This document shows positions 23,716 through 33,638 of a stretch of 44,557 nucleotides of DNA, piece after piece (the first letter of the stretch is position 1; each line of letters starts with the position of its first letter). The position numbers and the translations under genes were made by a program. The stretch is from an uncultured Bacilli bacterium (lineage in GTDB: Bacteria; Bacillota_I; Bacilli_A; RF39; UBA660), in the NCBI GenBank assembly GCA_947625425.1, contig CANQOH010000007.1, forward strand, positions 1 through 44,557, written 5' to 3'. Under the pieces are notes generated by a model. It saw only the letters and a list, made by a program, of their open reading frames with translations. It made no database searches and had not been told where the DNA came from.

Positions 23716-23744
23716 ATTCTACTATAGAAAGGGGGATTAGTCAA
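23716..23744 (-). promoter_or_regulatory. Promoter of the riboswitch transcript
   Basis: TTGACT (23744-23739), 17-nt spacer, TAGAAT (23721-23716) on the minus strand; initiation near 23709 puts the aptamer at the start of the RNA. Confidence 0.8.
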
Positions 23745-23762
23745 ATTTTGCTCACTATCTTA

Positions 23763-24341
23763 TTAATTAATATCTTTTAAATAGATATTCATTTGATTTA
23801 ATAATTCATATATTTTTTCAACTGGTACACCTAAAACATTATAAAAACTACCATCGATATGATCGATAAAATTAGAGGCGATATTTTCAATAATAAAACC
23901 AGATGATTCTAATATACCTTCTTCATGAGCTAGATAAAAATCAATGTCTTCATCAGTAATTGGTTTAAAGTAGACGATTGATTCTTGATAGTCAGTAATA
24001 AGTTCATTAGTTTCTTGATTTTTAAGAGCAATACCAGTTATAACTTTAGAGTTACTTTGAGAACATAATTTTAGATTACTTTTAGCTTCTTCAAGATTTT
24101 TAGGTTTTTCACATACTTTATTATCGATTAGGACTATACAATCTAAAGCAATAATAATTCCTTCTTGGACTTCGTTTTCAATACTTAATACTTTTTGTTT
24201 AGCAATATCCATACAGTATTCATATGGATCTTTTTTAGTTGATATTTCATCACATATTGGTCTAATACTATCGTGTTTTAACATTACACGATCTAAGATA
24301 CTTCTTTTATATTTTGAGGTACTGGCTAAAGTTAATTTCAT
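23763..24341 (-). CDS. maf: Maf family nucleotide pyrophosphatase
   Basis: Maf proteins hydrolyse non-canonical or modified nucleoside triphosphates to monophosphates and can slow septum formation when overproduced. The 192 residues show the start LTLASTSKYKR (family LASxSPRR), the catalytic Asp region IIALDCIVLIDNK (Asp67; usual AADT, here LDC), the KPKNLEEAKSNL block and the end GSFYNVLGVPVEKIYELL. The sequence is diverged from the consensus at several positions, but the catalytic Asp remains. It directly follows the ftsW-type gene, about 20 nt away, and is probably co-transcribed. Confidence 0.85.
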   Translation of the reverse strand: MKLTLASTSKYKRSILDRVMLKHDSIRPICDEISTKKDPYEYCMDIAKQKVLSIENEVQEGIIIALDCIVLIDNKVCEKPKNLEEAKSNLKLCSQSNSKVITGIALKNQETNELITDYQESIVYFKPITDEDIDFYLAHEEGILESSGFIIENIASNFIDHIDGSFYNVLGVPVEKIYELLNQMNIYLKDIN

Positions 24342-24362
24342 TTTGATTACTCCTTTTCTTTA

Positions 24363-25454
24363 TTATTTTATCATTTTTTCTTTATTACTAACAGCTAAAA
24401 TAAGACCAATCGATATCATACTTACAAGTAAACTACTACCACCATAAGATAAGAAGACACAGGTAATTCCCGTTGTCGGTATTGTACCGGTAACAACTAA
24501 GATATTTAAGATTACTTGTAAGATAAGGCCAAATGATAAACCAAAGACTAAATATTTTTTAAAGAGATTATTTTCATTTAAAGCAATTTTAATAGAGCGA
24601 TAAAAGATAATAAAAAATAAAGAAATAACAAATAAAACACCAAGAAAGCCAAATTCTTCAGCGATAATACTAAAGATAAAATCAGTTTGGGGTTCGGGAA
24701 GATAGAAGTTTTTTTGAATGGAATTACCAAAACCTTGACCAAGTAGACTTGATGGACCGATAGCATATAAACTTTGAATAATTTGAAAACCAGCGCCTAG
24801 TGGATCACTCCAAGGATTTAGATAAGAAATAATTCTTTGTAAACGATATGGAGCAATAGCAATTAAGATAACAATTCCTATTAAACCAATAAGTCCTATT
24901 TTAATAAAGAAACCTAATTTAGGACCAGAAATATATATAAGACCGATTAGAGTTAAGATAATGACCATTGCGGTACCAAAATCTGGTTCTAACATAATTA
25001 AAAGAAAGAATAAACAAATAATAAGAAATAATGGTAATAAACCTTTTTTGATATCTTTAATATTTTTATTATTATGAGCTAGATATTTAGAAGTATAAAT
25101 TATTAAACCTAATTTAGAAAATTCTGAAGGTTGAATACCTAAAGGACCTAGGCCAAACCAACTACGTGAACCATTTCTTACTTTACCTATTCCAGGTATT
25201 AAAACTAAAACTAATAAAATAAAACATAAAAATAAGATTTTATTAGCATATTTTTCATATATATTAGGATTGATCTTAATAAGTAGATAAATTAAAAATA
25301 AACCGATAAGAAAAAAGATAAATTGAGATTTAACATACTTATAAGCATCATGATACTTATATAAGGCCCAAATATTACTGGAAGAATAAACCATTAAAAT
25401 ACCAAATAAGACTAAAATAATAGTGGAAAATAATAAAACTTTATCAATTTTCAT
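24363..25454 (-). CDS. ftsW: FtsW/RodA/SpoVE-type peptidoglycan polymerase
   Basis: SEDS-family glycosyltransferase that polymerises lipid II with a class B PBP partner. The 363 residues have about ten membrane segments. Family motifs are visible: GPLGIQPSEFSKLGLIIY, LEPDFGTAMVI (the Asp region used in catalysis), GQGFGNSIQK, LPEPQTDFIFSIIAEEFGFLG and, near the end, TGITCVFLSYGGSSLLVSM. FtsW rather than RodA is favoured by the LPEPQTDFIF and SYGGSS forms; SpoVE is hard to exclude. Shine-Dalgarno AGGTGAT. Its likely partner, a class B PBP, lies about 1.4 kb away on the opposite strand. Confidence 0.88.
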   Translation of the reverse strand: MKIDKVLLFSTIILVLFGILMVYSSSNIWALYKYHDAYKYVKSQFIFFLIGLFLIYLLIKINPNIYEKYANKILFLCFILLVLVLIPGIGKVRNGSRSWFGLGPLGIQPSEFSKLGLIIYTSKYLAHNNKNIKDIKKGLLPLFLIICLFFLLIMLEPDFGTAMVIILTLIGLIYISGPKLGFFIKIGLIGLIGIVILIAIAPYRLQRIISYLNPWSDPLGAGFQIIQSLYAIGPSSLLGQGFGNSIQKNFYLPEPQTDFIFSIIAEEFGFLGVLFVISLFFIIFYRSIKIALNENNLFKKYLVFGLSFGLILQVILNILVVTGTIPTTGITCVFLSYGGSSLLVSMISIGLILAVSNKEKMIK

Positions 25455-25487
25455 TAAATCACCTATTAAATAATATTATTTAAGAAG

Positions 25488-25514
25488 AAAAAAAATAATA
25501 TGTTTTACATATTA
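25488..25514 (-). terminator. Terminator after the first D,D-carboxypeptidase gene
   Basis: An 8-bp stem TAATATGT/ACATATTA (25496-25503 with 25507-25514), 3-nt loop, eight T on the minus strand. Confidence 0.8.
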
Positions 25515-26711
25515 CTTTTTAGATGATTTAGGTTTGTTAAGAATATTAACACTAAATAAAATAATAATTAGAAAAGCTAGACCAATGATAATTAAAATAG
25601 CAAAGTGAGATTCATCTTCATGAAAGATATTATCATTTAAATAGATATTATAGGTATAAATAATATCACCATCGACTAAGATATCGATATAGCCTAGATT
25701 ATCCCCTATTTTATTATCAGTAGTTATGGTATCAGTTATATTATAGTCATAAGTTATTTTAGAGGCATCTGATTCTAAGATAGTAGCTTTGATATCTTCA
25801 GTTGCATCAACAACATATTCACTAGTTGTTCCCCCTTCAACATTAATGGTTTTTAAAATCGTCCCTTTGGGAATAATCGTTTTTTCAATAAGTTTTTGAG
25901 TACTAACATAATCATATATTTTATGAGTTTCTAAGATAGCTGTACTATAATATGAATTAACTTCGGACTTACAAACAATTAAAATATAATTAATATTATT
26001 AATAGTAGCTGTAGAAGCTAAAAGTAAACCGGCTGGTAATGTAAAACCAGATTTGTTACCGGTTAAAAGAGTTGTATCTAAGCCATGAAAGACTTCAATT
26101 GATCCTGTGTAATTAATTACTTCTAGATCATTAGTCATTTTATAACGATTAGTACTAAATATTTTTTTAAAATCTTTGTTTTCTAGAGCTTTCTTTAAAA
26201 ATAAAGCCATTTCACGAGCAGTAGAGACATTGCCTTCATCGCCACCATATGAATCAGCAAAATGAGAATTAATCATTCCTAACTTTTGAGCTTCTTGATT
26301 CATCATTTTAACAAAATTTTCTTCATTACCACCAACATGGTTAGCTAAAGCTAAAGCGGCATCAGCACCAGATTTTAATAAAGCACCATATAATAAATCA
26401 CGATATGATACTTTATCGCCCTCTTCTAAACCACATATAGTATAGCCCCACAAATTATAAATATCAGCATATTTAATCGTTATTTTTTGATCTAAATTTT
26501 TAATATGATCCATCGCTGTATAAGCTGTCATAAGTTTAGTTAAACTAGCAAGTATTTCTTTTTTATCAGGATTCTTTTCATAAATAATCTGCTTAGTATC
26601 AGCATTCATTAAAACAACAGCATCAGCTGTAACATCGACTGGTAATTGTTTAGCGTTAACCGGAAATAATAAGATAAAGAAAAAAATTAAAATAAATAGT
26701 AATTTCTTCAT
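25512..26711 (-). CDS. D-alanyl-D-alanine carboxypeptidase (PBP5 type), membrane anchored
   Basis: Trims the terminal D-Ala from peptidoglycan stem peptides outside the cell. The 399 residues have a signal peptide (LLFILIFFFILLFPVNA), the S11 peptidase motif ASLTK with nucleophile Ser56, the second motif region SGADAALALANH (S-G-A where S-x-N is common) and third motif KSG in GNKSGFTLPAG. A beta-rich domain follows and a C-terminal membrane segment (FAILIIIGLAFLIIILF) anchors it. I start at ATG 26711 behind GGGAAG; the longer start at 26747 lacks a ribosome site. It is divergent to the PBP gene. Confidence 0.9.
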   Translation of the reverse strand: MKKLLFILIFFFILLFPVNAKQLPVDVTADAVVLMNADTKQIIYEKNPDKKEILASLTKLMTAYTAMDHIKNLDQKITIKYADIYNLWGYTICGLEEGDKVSYRDLLYGALLKSGADAALALANHVGGNEENFVKMMNQEAQKLGMINSHFADSYGGDEGNVSTAREMALFLKKALENKDFKKIFSTNRYKMTNDLEVINYTGSIEVFHGLDTTLLTGNKSGFTLPAGLLLASTATINNINYILIVCKSEVNSYYSTAILETHKIYDYVSTQKLIEKTIIPKGTILKTINVEGGTTSEYVVDATEDIKATILESDASKITYDYNITDTITTDNKIGDNLGYIDILVDGDIIYTYNIYLNDNIFHEDESHFAILIIIGLAFLIIILFSVNILNKPKSSKK

Positions 26712-26822
26712 ATCATCACTTCCCTTATTCTTAAATAATTTTAACAAATATTAATTATTAATGCAATGTTACGAGATAAGTATTTAAATAATAAATAAAA
26801 CATATTATTTAGTGGTGATTAT

Positions 26823-28727
26823 ATGTTTATTAAAGATAAACAATTAAGAATAAAGATTGTTTTATTGGGCGTATTCATAATTTTATTAATTATTTTAATA
26901 AGAATATTTTGGATACAAGTTTTTAGTTATAATAAATTAAATAATTTAGCTAATTCATTATGGCATAGGAATTTACCGATTACAGCTAATCGAGGTAATA
27001 TTCTAGATCGTAATGGTAAAGTCTTAGCTACTAATATTACTACGACGACTTTATATGCAGTACCTAATCAAATTAAAGATAAAGAAGGTACAGCTAAGAA
27101 ACTAAGTGAAATATTAAATGCTAATTATGATGATATATTAAAGCATTTAACTAAAAGAACGTCTTTAGAAAAAGTTAATCCGGAAGGAAGACAATTAGAT
27201 AGTGAAACAGCTGATAAGATAAATGATCTTAATATAGATGGTTTATATTTAATGAAAGAAGCTAAAAGGTATTATCCATATAATGAAGTACTAGCACATG
27301 TCTTAGGTTATGTAGGAATCGATAATCAAGGTTTATCCGGACTAGAATTAAAGTATGATGAATATTTAACAGGTAAAGATGGTTCAATTAAATATACTTC
27401 AGATGGCAAAGGTAATCGATTAAATAATTTAGAAATATATGAACAAGCGCAAGATGGAATGGATATTACTTTAACAATTGATATAGATATACAACTGGCA
27501 TTAGAAAAAGAGTTAGCTAATGCAACTAGTAAATATAATCCAGAATCAGCTTTAGCAATTGTAATGGATCCAAATACGGGAGAAGTTTTAGCAATGGGTT
27601 CAAGACCAACTTTTGATGCCAATAATTATCAAGATTATGATTTAGAAACGATTAATCGTAATTTACCGATTTGGAAGAATTATGAACCTGGTTCAACTTT
27701 TAAAATACTGACTTTAGCTGCTTCTTTAGAAGAAAAGACCGTTAATTTATTTACTGATACTTATTTTGATGGTGGTGGTATAAATGTTGAGGGAGCAAGA
27801 ATTAAGTGTTGGAAAGCTGGAGGTCATGGAGCTGAAACTTTCCTACAAGTAGTCGAAAATTCTTGTAATCCGGGTTTTGTTGTAATGGGTCAAAGACTTG
27901 GAACAGAAAGATTATATAATTATGTTAAAAATTTTGGCTTTATGGATAAAACAGGGATTGATTTAAATGGTGAAAGTAAAGGGATTATGTTTAATTTAAA
28001 AAATATTGGACCTGTTGAACAAGCAACTATTTCTTTTGGACAAGGAATAAGTGTTACCCCTATTCAACAAGTTACGGGTGTTTCAGCAGCAATAAATGGT
28101 GGCATTTTAAATAAACCTTATGTCGTTAAATATATTACAGAACCAGAAACAAAAGATATTATTTTAGAAAATAAAACAACTAAAGTAAGACAAGTAATTA
28201 GTGAAGAAACATCTAAGTTAGTTAGATATACTTTAGAAAGTGTTGTGGCAAACGGAACTGGTAAAAATGCTTATATTGAGAATTATCGCGTTGGTGGTAA
28301 AACAGGTACAGCTCAAAAAGTAAATAATGGAGTTTATATGACGGGTAATTATATTGTATCTTTTATGGGATTTTTTCCCGCTGATAAACCTGATTATGTT
28401 GTTTATGTAGCCATTGATAATCCTAAAGGAATAACACAATATGGTGGAACAGTTTCAGCTCCAATAGCAAAAGGAATTATGGAAAATATTATCAGTATTA
28501 AAAATATTAAGCCTTCTAGTGAAGTAACACCTAGAGAATATACTTGGTTAGATACGAAATATGTTAAAGCTCCTAATGTTATCAATTTAACGAAAAAAGA
28601 AGCTACTTCCCTACTTAAAGGTTTTAAAGTCGAATATAATGGTAGTGGCGATAAAATAATATATCAAGAGCCAGAACCTGACATATATATGAAAGAAAAT
28701 GGAACAATAAAAATAATGTTAGGTTAA
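26823..28727 (+). CDS. ftsI: Class B penicillin-binding protein with one PASTA domain (FtsI/SpoVD type)
   Basis: D,D-transpeptidase that crosslinks septal peptidoglycan with a SEDS polymerase. The 634 residues have an N-terminal membrane segment (11-33), the PBP dimerisation domain opener RGNILDRNGKVLATN (57-71), a transpeptidase domain with SxxK in PGSTFK (Ser291), SxN in ENSCNPG (Ser347, Asn349) and KTG (493-495), and one C-terminal PASTA domain (about 577-634, VKAPNVINLTKKEATSLL). All catalytic motifs are intact. It is followed by mraY, the same pbpB/spoVD-mraY order as in dcw clusters, which supports a division role. Confidence 0.9.
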   Translation: MFIKDKQLRIKIVLLGVFIILLIILIRIFWIQVFSYNKLNNLANSLWHRNLPITANRGNILDRNGKVLATNITTTTLYAVPNQIKDKEGTAKKLSEILNANYDDILKHLTKRTSLEKVNPEGRQLDSETADKINDLNIDGLYLMKEAKRYYPYNEVLAHVLGYVGIDNQGLSGLELKYDEYLTGKDGSIKYTSDGKGNRLNNLEIYEQAQDGMDITLTIDIDIQLALEKELANATSKYNPESALAIVMDPNTGEVLAMGSRPTFDANNYQDYDLETINRNLPIWKNYEPGSTFKILTLAASLEEKTVNLFTDTYFDGGGINVEGARIKCWKAGGHGAETFLQVVENSCNPGFVVMGQRLGTERLYNYVKNFGFMDKTGIDLNGESKGIMFNLKNIGPVEQATISFGQGISVTPIQQVTGVSAAINGGILNKPYVVKYITEPETKDIILENKTTKVRQVISEETSKLVRYTLESVVANGTGKNAYIENYRVGGKTGTAQKVNNGVYMTGNYIVSFMGFFPADKPDYVVYVAIDNPKGITQYGGTVSAPIAKGIMENIISIKNIKPSSEVTPREYTWLDTKYVKAPNVINLTKKEATSLLKGFKVEYNGSGDKIIYQEPEPDIYMKENGTIKIMLG

Positions 28728-28785
28728 TTTGTATATAAATATGTCAATTTGGTACATTGATTAACTTAAATAATAGGTTTTGTAG

Positions 28786-28791
28786 TATAAT
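28786..28791 (+). promoter_or_regulatory. Probable -10 box of mraY
   Basis: TATAAT, 24 nt before the mraY ATG, with only a weak -35 upstream; mraY could also be read from the PBP gene. Confidence 0.4.
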
Positions 28792-28814
28792 TTTTGATAG
28801 AAAGAGGTGTTTTT

Positions 28815-29804
<990 letters not shown>

Positions 29805-29807
<3 letters not shown>

Positions 29808-29838
29808 AAAAGAGGAATACTTAAATGTATTCCTTTTA
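29805..29838. terminator. Bidirectional terminator between mraY and the Rpn gene
   Basis: A 7-bp stem GGAATAC/GTATTCC (29814-29820 with 29827-29833), T-rich on both sides for each strand. Confidence 0.8.
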
Positions 29839-30696
29839 TTATGTATTAATTTGATTTATTGGTATATCAAGTCTTCTAGATATTTCTTCTTTGCTCATTC
29901 CACTTGATAATAGTTTACTTATTAGATTGCTTTCGCCTTTTTTGATACCTAATTCTTTACCTTCTTTAAGACCTTTTTTCTTCGCTTCTTCCAAATTGTA
30001 TTCCTCAACTGCTTTTTGATATTCTCTTTCTTCGTATTCTCTTATTAAACGATTATTCTCTGCAATAATATCTTTAATATCTCTCATAACTGCCATCCTT
30101 TCCTTATTACCTTTAGCAATTTCTTCCATTTCTTTAAAACTTTGAGCTTTAAACATCTTAAAATCTAACTTTATTTCTTCATCTATATTATAACATGGAT
30201 TAATTACTACTGGTAAATAAATATCAATAATCTTAATACTATTTAAAACTAATTTATACTTATGATTACTCATTATATATTCAATAATTCCTATATCTTT
30301 ATTATCACGAGAAATAAAGTTATTTAGATTAATTTGCCGAACATCGATTGGATCTTGATACTTGATATCTCTTTTACCAGCATAGAAATCACCGGCTAAA
30401 CGATATAAATAAGATTCATTTCGATTCCTTAAATACTTATTATATTGAGGATTTAATTCAATATTTATTTTAGTTTTATTATCTTTAGATACTAATAAAA
30501 TATCGACACGATTATGAATACTACTTATTTGTTCTTCTGGTAATTCGTTAATTTCTAAATAATAGTCTTTAATATTAATATTTAAAAGATAACTAAAGAT
30601 GCGATTTAAATAACTTTTTGTTTCATGACTACCATTTAACCATAAGGTTTTAAATAAGGTATCATTTGTTAAAGAAATAAAGATTTCTGTAGACAA
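29839..30696 (-). CDS. Rpn family PD-(D/E)XK nuclease-like protein
   Basis: Rpn proteins are widespread PD-(D/E)XK nuclease relatives (often labelled transposase-like, TIGR01784) that can raise RecA-independent recombination and have been linked to phage defence. The 285 residues open with LTNDTLFKTLW, have NRVDILLVSKDNKTKINIELNPQ with the Asp and Glu of the fold (the usual E-x-Q/K appears as ELN), YLYRLAGDFYAG, and end in a Lys/Glu-rich coil (EEAKKKGLKEGKELG) plus a C-terminal helix-turn-helix-like repeat (SSGMSKEEISRRLDIP). It stands alone with no partner or inverted repeats. Active-site variation makes nuclease activity uncertain. Confidence 0.82.
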   Translation of the reverse strand: MSTEIFISLTNDTLFKTLWLNGSHETKSYLNRIFSYLLNINIKDYYLEINELPEEQISSIHNRVDILLVSKDNKTKINIELNPQYNKYLRNRNESYLYRLAGDFYAGKRDIKYQDPIDVRQINLNNFISRDNKDIGIIEYIMSNHKYKLVLNSIKIIDIYLPVVINPCYNIDEEIKLDFKMFKAQSFKEMEEIAKGNKERMAVMRDIKDIIAENNRLIREYEEREYQKAVEEYNLEEAKKKGLKEGKELGIKKGESNLISKLLSSGMSKEEISRRLDIPINQINT

Positions 30697-30759
30697 ATAA
30701 ATTACCTCCTTCTACCCTATATATTAAAGATAAATAATTTATTTCCTTTTTTTATAAAG

Positions 30760-30786
30760 AAAAAAATTCTAGATATTTCTAGAATT
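30760..30786 (-). terminator. Terminator after the RNA methyltransferase gene
   Basis: A 9-bp stem AATTCTAGA/TCTAGAATT with a 4-nt loop and seven T on the minus strand. Confidence 0.85.
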
Positions 30787-31682
30787 TATTTTGTTTTAAC
30801 TAGTTTAGCAATAAAGAATCCTTCATAGTATTTAGTAGGCATTACCGTAATTACTTCATTTAAAGTAGATGGTAATAATGGTATAGAAGTATCATTTAAA
30901 AGATTTAATTTAACTAGTTGAAGATTAGGATACTTGTTTAAGATATAATTAATTACTTCTTCATTTTCACTTTTTAAAATACTACAGGTAGAATATATTA
31001 ATTCACCATTTACTTTTAAATGTTTAATAGCTTCTTCTAATAAAGATATTTGGGTTTTAGAAGAATTATTTATTAAATCAAGATTAAAATATTTTTCATT
31101 AATATTATTAGTTATTAAAGTTCCACTACCACTACATGGAGCATCTAAAAGGATTTTATCAAACATAAAGTATTCATCTAAATTACGTGAATCAATAGTT
31201 AAGACAGAGACTTTTTTAGCACCTTGAAGTTCTAGGTTATATTTTAGTTTTTCCGCTCTTATTTTATTCTTTTCAATAGCTGTTATCATAGCTTTATTAT
31301 TAGTTATAGTAGCTATTTCAGTAGTCTTACCACCTGGGGCGGCAGCCATATCTAAGATTAGTTCATTTTCTTTAGGATTTAAATATAAAGGTGGTAACAT
31401 AGATGATAAACTTTGTAAATATATTTTACCTTCATTATAGATGGTTAAAGATCTTATTATATCTTCATTAACATTAGTTATGATTAAAGCATTATTATAC
31501 CAAGGTACTTGTTCATATAAGATTTGGTTATTATCTAAGATACTTATAACTTCTTCATATGTTGTTTTAAGTGTATTAATTCGTAAACTAACATATTTCT
31601 TTTGATAACCGACGATTATTTCATTAACTATTTCAGGTTCATAATATTTGTTTAATAAATTATTTAAAAATTCTGGAATCAT
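30786..31682 (-). CDS. RsmB/RsmF-type rRNA m5C methyltransferase
   Basis: SAM-dependent RNA cytosine-C5 methyltransferase of the NOL1/NOP2/sun family, acting on 16S rRNA. The 298 residues have the SAM-binding motif LDMAAAPGGKTTEI, the catalytic motif IV DAPCSGSGT, and motif VI YSTCSILKSENEEVI with the second conserved Cys. The N-terminal part is short and there is no NusB-like RsmB domain, nor the C-terminal RNA-binding domain of RsmF/YebU, so it is a compact form. It is a single-gene unit with a terminator after it and uppP behind another terminator. Confidence 0.88.
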   Translation of the reverse strand: MIPEFLNNLLNKYYEPEIVNEIIVGYQKKYVSLRINTLKTTYEEVISILDNNQILYEQVPWYNNALIITNVNEDIIRSLTIYNEGKIYLQSLSSMLPPLYLNPKENELILDMAAAPGGKTTEIATITNNKAMITAIEKNKIRAEKLKYNLELQGAKKVSVLTIDSRNLDEYFMFDKILLDAPCSGSGTLITNNINEKYFNLDLINNSSKTQISLLEEAIKHLKVNGELIYSTCSILKSENEEVINYILNKYPNLQLVKLNLLNDTSIPLLPSTLNEVITVMPTKYYEGFFIAKLVKTK

Positions 31683-31712
31683 AAGACACCTCTTACGTAT
31701 TAAATTATAACA

Positions 31713-31738
31713 TAAAAGGAAGTAGATTACTCTACTTC
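31713..31738 (-). terminator. Terminator after uppP
   Basis: An 8-bp stem GAAGTAGA/TCTACTTC with a 4-nt loop, overlapping the uppP stop, then CTTTTAT on the minus strand. Confidence 0.7.
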
Positions 31739-32562
31739 ATAAAGATTAAGAAATATAATAAAACGATAATACCTAAAGCAATACGATACCAACCAAAGAC
31801 TTTAAAGTCATGTTTACGAATATAGTTAATTAAGAATTTAATAATTAGAAGACTGACTAAGAAAGCCACTAAACAACCTACTCCTAAGATAAGTAATTCA
31901 CTGGTGGTAAAAGTAAAGCCGACTTCTAGAACATATTTAACCAGTTTTAAGAATGATGCGCCGGCCATAACAGGTATCGCTAAGAAGAAAGTAAATTCTG
32001 CAGCAACACTTCTTTTTAGTCCTAAAATAAGACCACCTATGATAGTTGCGCCACTACGAGATGTTCCGGGAATTAAAGATAATAATTGAAAACCACCAAT
32101 ACCTAAAGCTTGCTTATAAGTAATATCATTTAATTCTTTAGTTTTACCACTACCTAAACCTTTACTTTCAATAATAATAAAAGCTATACCATAGATAATT
32201 AACATTAGGGATACAACAATACTATTATATAAATGTTCATCTAACCAATCATCAAATAGAATACCAATAATAGCAGCTGGTATACAAGCAACTAAGATTT
32301 TACCCCATAAATTCCAGGTACTTATTCTTTCTTTTTTATCTTTACCAAAGCCAAAAGGACATATTACTTTAAAATACATTATAACAACAGCTAAGATAGC
32401 TCCTAATTGAATAACTACTTCAAATAATTTATAAAATTCATCAGAGACATTTAAATTAATAAATTCATTTAATAAAATCATATGACCAGTTGATGAGATA
32501 GGTAACCATTCAGTTATACCTTCTACTACCCCGAATAATATAGCTTTTAAGATTTCTAGCAT
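31732..32562 (-). CDS. uppP: Undecaprenyl-diphosphatase
   Basis: UppP (BacA) dephosphorylates undecaprenyl diphosphate on the outer face of the membrane so that the carrier can be reused; it also lowers bacitracin susceptibility. The 276 residues form a polytopic membrane protein with both active-site blocks, GVVEGITEWLPISSTGHM (12-29) and LIPGTSRSGATIIGG. I start at the ATG 32562 behind AGGTGAT; the GTG at 32571 is part of that site. It fits the precursor cycle genes in this window (MraY, MurG). Confidence 0.95.
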   Translation of the reverse strand: MLEILKAILFGVVEGITEWLPISSTGHMILLNEFINLNVSDEFYKLFEVVIQLGAILAVVIMYFKVICPFGFGKDKKERISTWNLWGKILVACIPAAIIGILFDDWLDEHLYNSIVVSLMLIIYGIAFIIIESKGLGSGKTKELNDITYKQALGIGGFQLLSLIPGTSRSGATIIGGLILGLKRSVAAEFTFFLAIPVMAGASFLKLVKYVLEVGFTFTTSELLILGVGCLVAFLVSLLIIKFLINYIRKHDFKVFGWYRIALGIIVLLYFLIFMK

Positions 32563-32625
32563 TTTTATCACCTAGTTAATTATATCATAATAATCAAGTT
32601 TTATTATTAATATATTTTATAATAA

Positions 32626-32651
32626 ATAAAAAGTAAGGATTAACCTTACTT
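32626..32651 (-). terminator. Terminator after the Asn-rich membrane protein
   Basis: An 8-bp stem AAGTAAGG/CCTTACTT with a 5-nt loop and a T run on the minus strand. Confidence 0.85.
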
Positions 32652-32658
32652 AAATATT

Positions 32659-33546
32659 TTAACCACTATATGAATAGTTACCATTAGTACTTAGAGGTCT
32701 CATAACATCATATAAAGTTCCATCACTACTTTGAGCTAGTGTGGTATAGAAAGATCCAACTTCACCTTTACTTGAAGCAGAAACACCAGTATAGAATTTA
32801 ACAATATTAGTTAAACCCGATACTTGACCATATGATTTTATTTCGCCTTTAACAGCAGCATCAATTATTGGAGTATATTCAACAGTACCGTCTTCAAATA
32901 AATATAATAAAGTACCATATGTGGTATCTAAACCATAATCACTATAGACAATATCAGTTACATTTTTAGTAAATGATAAATTATATTCTTTAGAACCTTT
33001 TTCTTTTACTTCATCACCAATAAAACTTACTATAGGATCATAATTAATTGTAACAATAACTTTCTTATGATCAGTATCATCTAAAGTAGCAGAAGCTAAA
33101 TTACCATTATTAGAAGATAAATGATAATTATAATTAGTATCACAAGTACTACATTTACTTAAATCAAAAGATAAATTTAAATCTGCTTTAGGAGTTTCTT
33201 CTTTTTCTTCTTCTTTGTTTTCATTTTCATTAGATGATTCATTTTTATTCACTGTATTATTTTCTGTCTTTTTAAAAGAATCAAATACTCCTTTATCATA
33301 AGCTATATAACCACATAAACCGATAATTATGATAATACAGAAGAAGACACCAAAATTAAAACCCTTCTTAGGACTTTGATTATTATTGTTATTATAATAT
33401 TCTGGAATATTATTGTTATAATAGCCGTTATTGTTATTATAGTTCATATTATTATTGTTATAATATTCACCATTATTGTTATTATAATAATCGCCGTTAT
33501 TATTTTGATTATTATAATATTGATTATTATATTCATTATTATTCAT
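32659..33546 (-). CDS. Membrane protein with Asn/Tyr-rich cytosolic tail and extracellular domain
   Basis: The 295-residue protein starts with about 60 residues of low complexity, almost only Asn and Tyr (repeats such as YYNNNN), then a basic stop (SPKKGFN), one membrane segment (GVFFCIIIIIGLCGYIAY), a Glu/Asn/Lys linker (about 95-120) and an extracellular domain of about 175 residues. The latter has a CSTC pair near its start and a Tyr/Gly/Ser-rich end. The N-terminal part should be cytosolic and disordered. I know no function. I start at ATG 33546; the TTG at 33555 lies inside the ribosome site (AGAGGTTGG). Promoter TTGCAA-N17-TATAAT precedes it. Confidence 0.75.
   Translation of the reverse strand: MNNNEYNNQYYNNQNNNGDYYNNNNGEYYNNNNMNYNNNNGYYNNNIPEYYNNNNNQSPKKGFNFGVFFCIIIIIGLCGYIAYDKGVFDSFKKTENNTVNKNESSNENENKEEEKEETPKADLNLSFDLSKCSTCDTNYNYHLSSNNGNLASATLDDTDHKKVIVTINYDPIVSFIGDEVKEKGSKEYNLSFTKNVTDIVYSDYGLDTTYGTLLYLFEDGTVEYTPIIDAAVKGEIKSYGQVSGLTNIVKFYTGVSASSKGEVGSFYTTLAQSSDGTLYDVMRPLSTNGNYSYSG
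33373..33543 (-). repeat. AAT/TAT-rich low-complexity repeat coding the Asn/Tyr tract
   Basis: The start of the coding region is an imperfect trinucleotide-like repeat (TAT and AAT codons in YYNNNN-type units). Replication slippage here would change tract length in steps of whole codons if units are kept in frame. Confidence 0.7.
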
Positions 33547-33566
33547 ACTTACCAACCTCTATTCTC

Positions 33567-33595
33567 ATTATAATTAATATTATTTTTATTTGCAA
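33567..33595 (-). promoter_or_regulatory. Sigma-A promoter of the Asn-rich membrane protein
   Basis: TTGCAA (33595-33590), 17-nt spacer, TATAAT (33572-33567) on the minus strand. Confidence 0.75.
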
Positions 33596-33638
33596 TTAGA
33601 GTAATTCTTTTAGAAATATATTTACGATATTTGACAAA

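Noticed and set aside
33373..33543. Repeats here as a CRISPR or tandem-repeat locus
   Set aside because: The repeat units are codon-scale, inside a coding frame, with no spacers.
33376..33573. Plus-strand frame coding almost only Ile and Val
   Set aside because: It is the reverse reading of the AAT/TAT repeat of the Asn-rich protein, with no start signals of its own.
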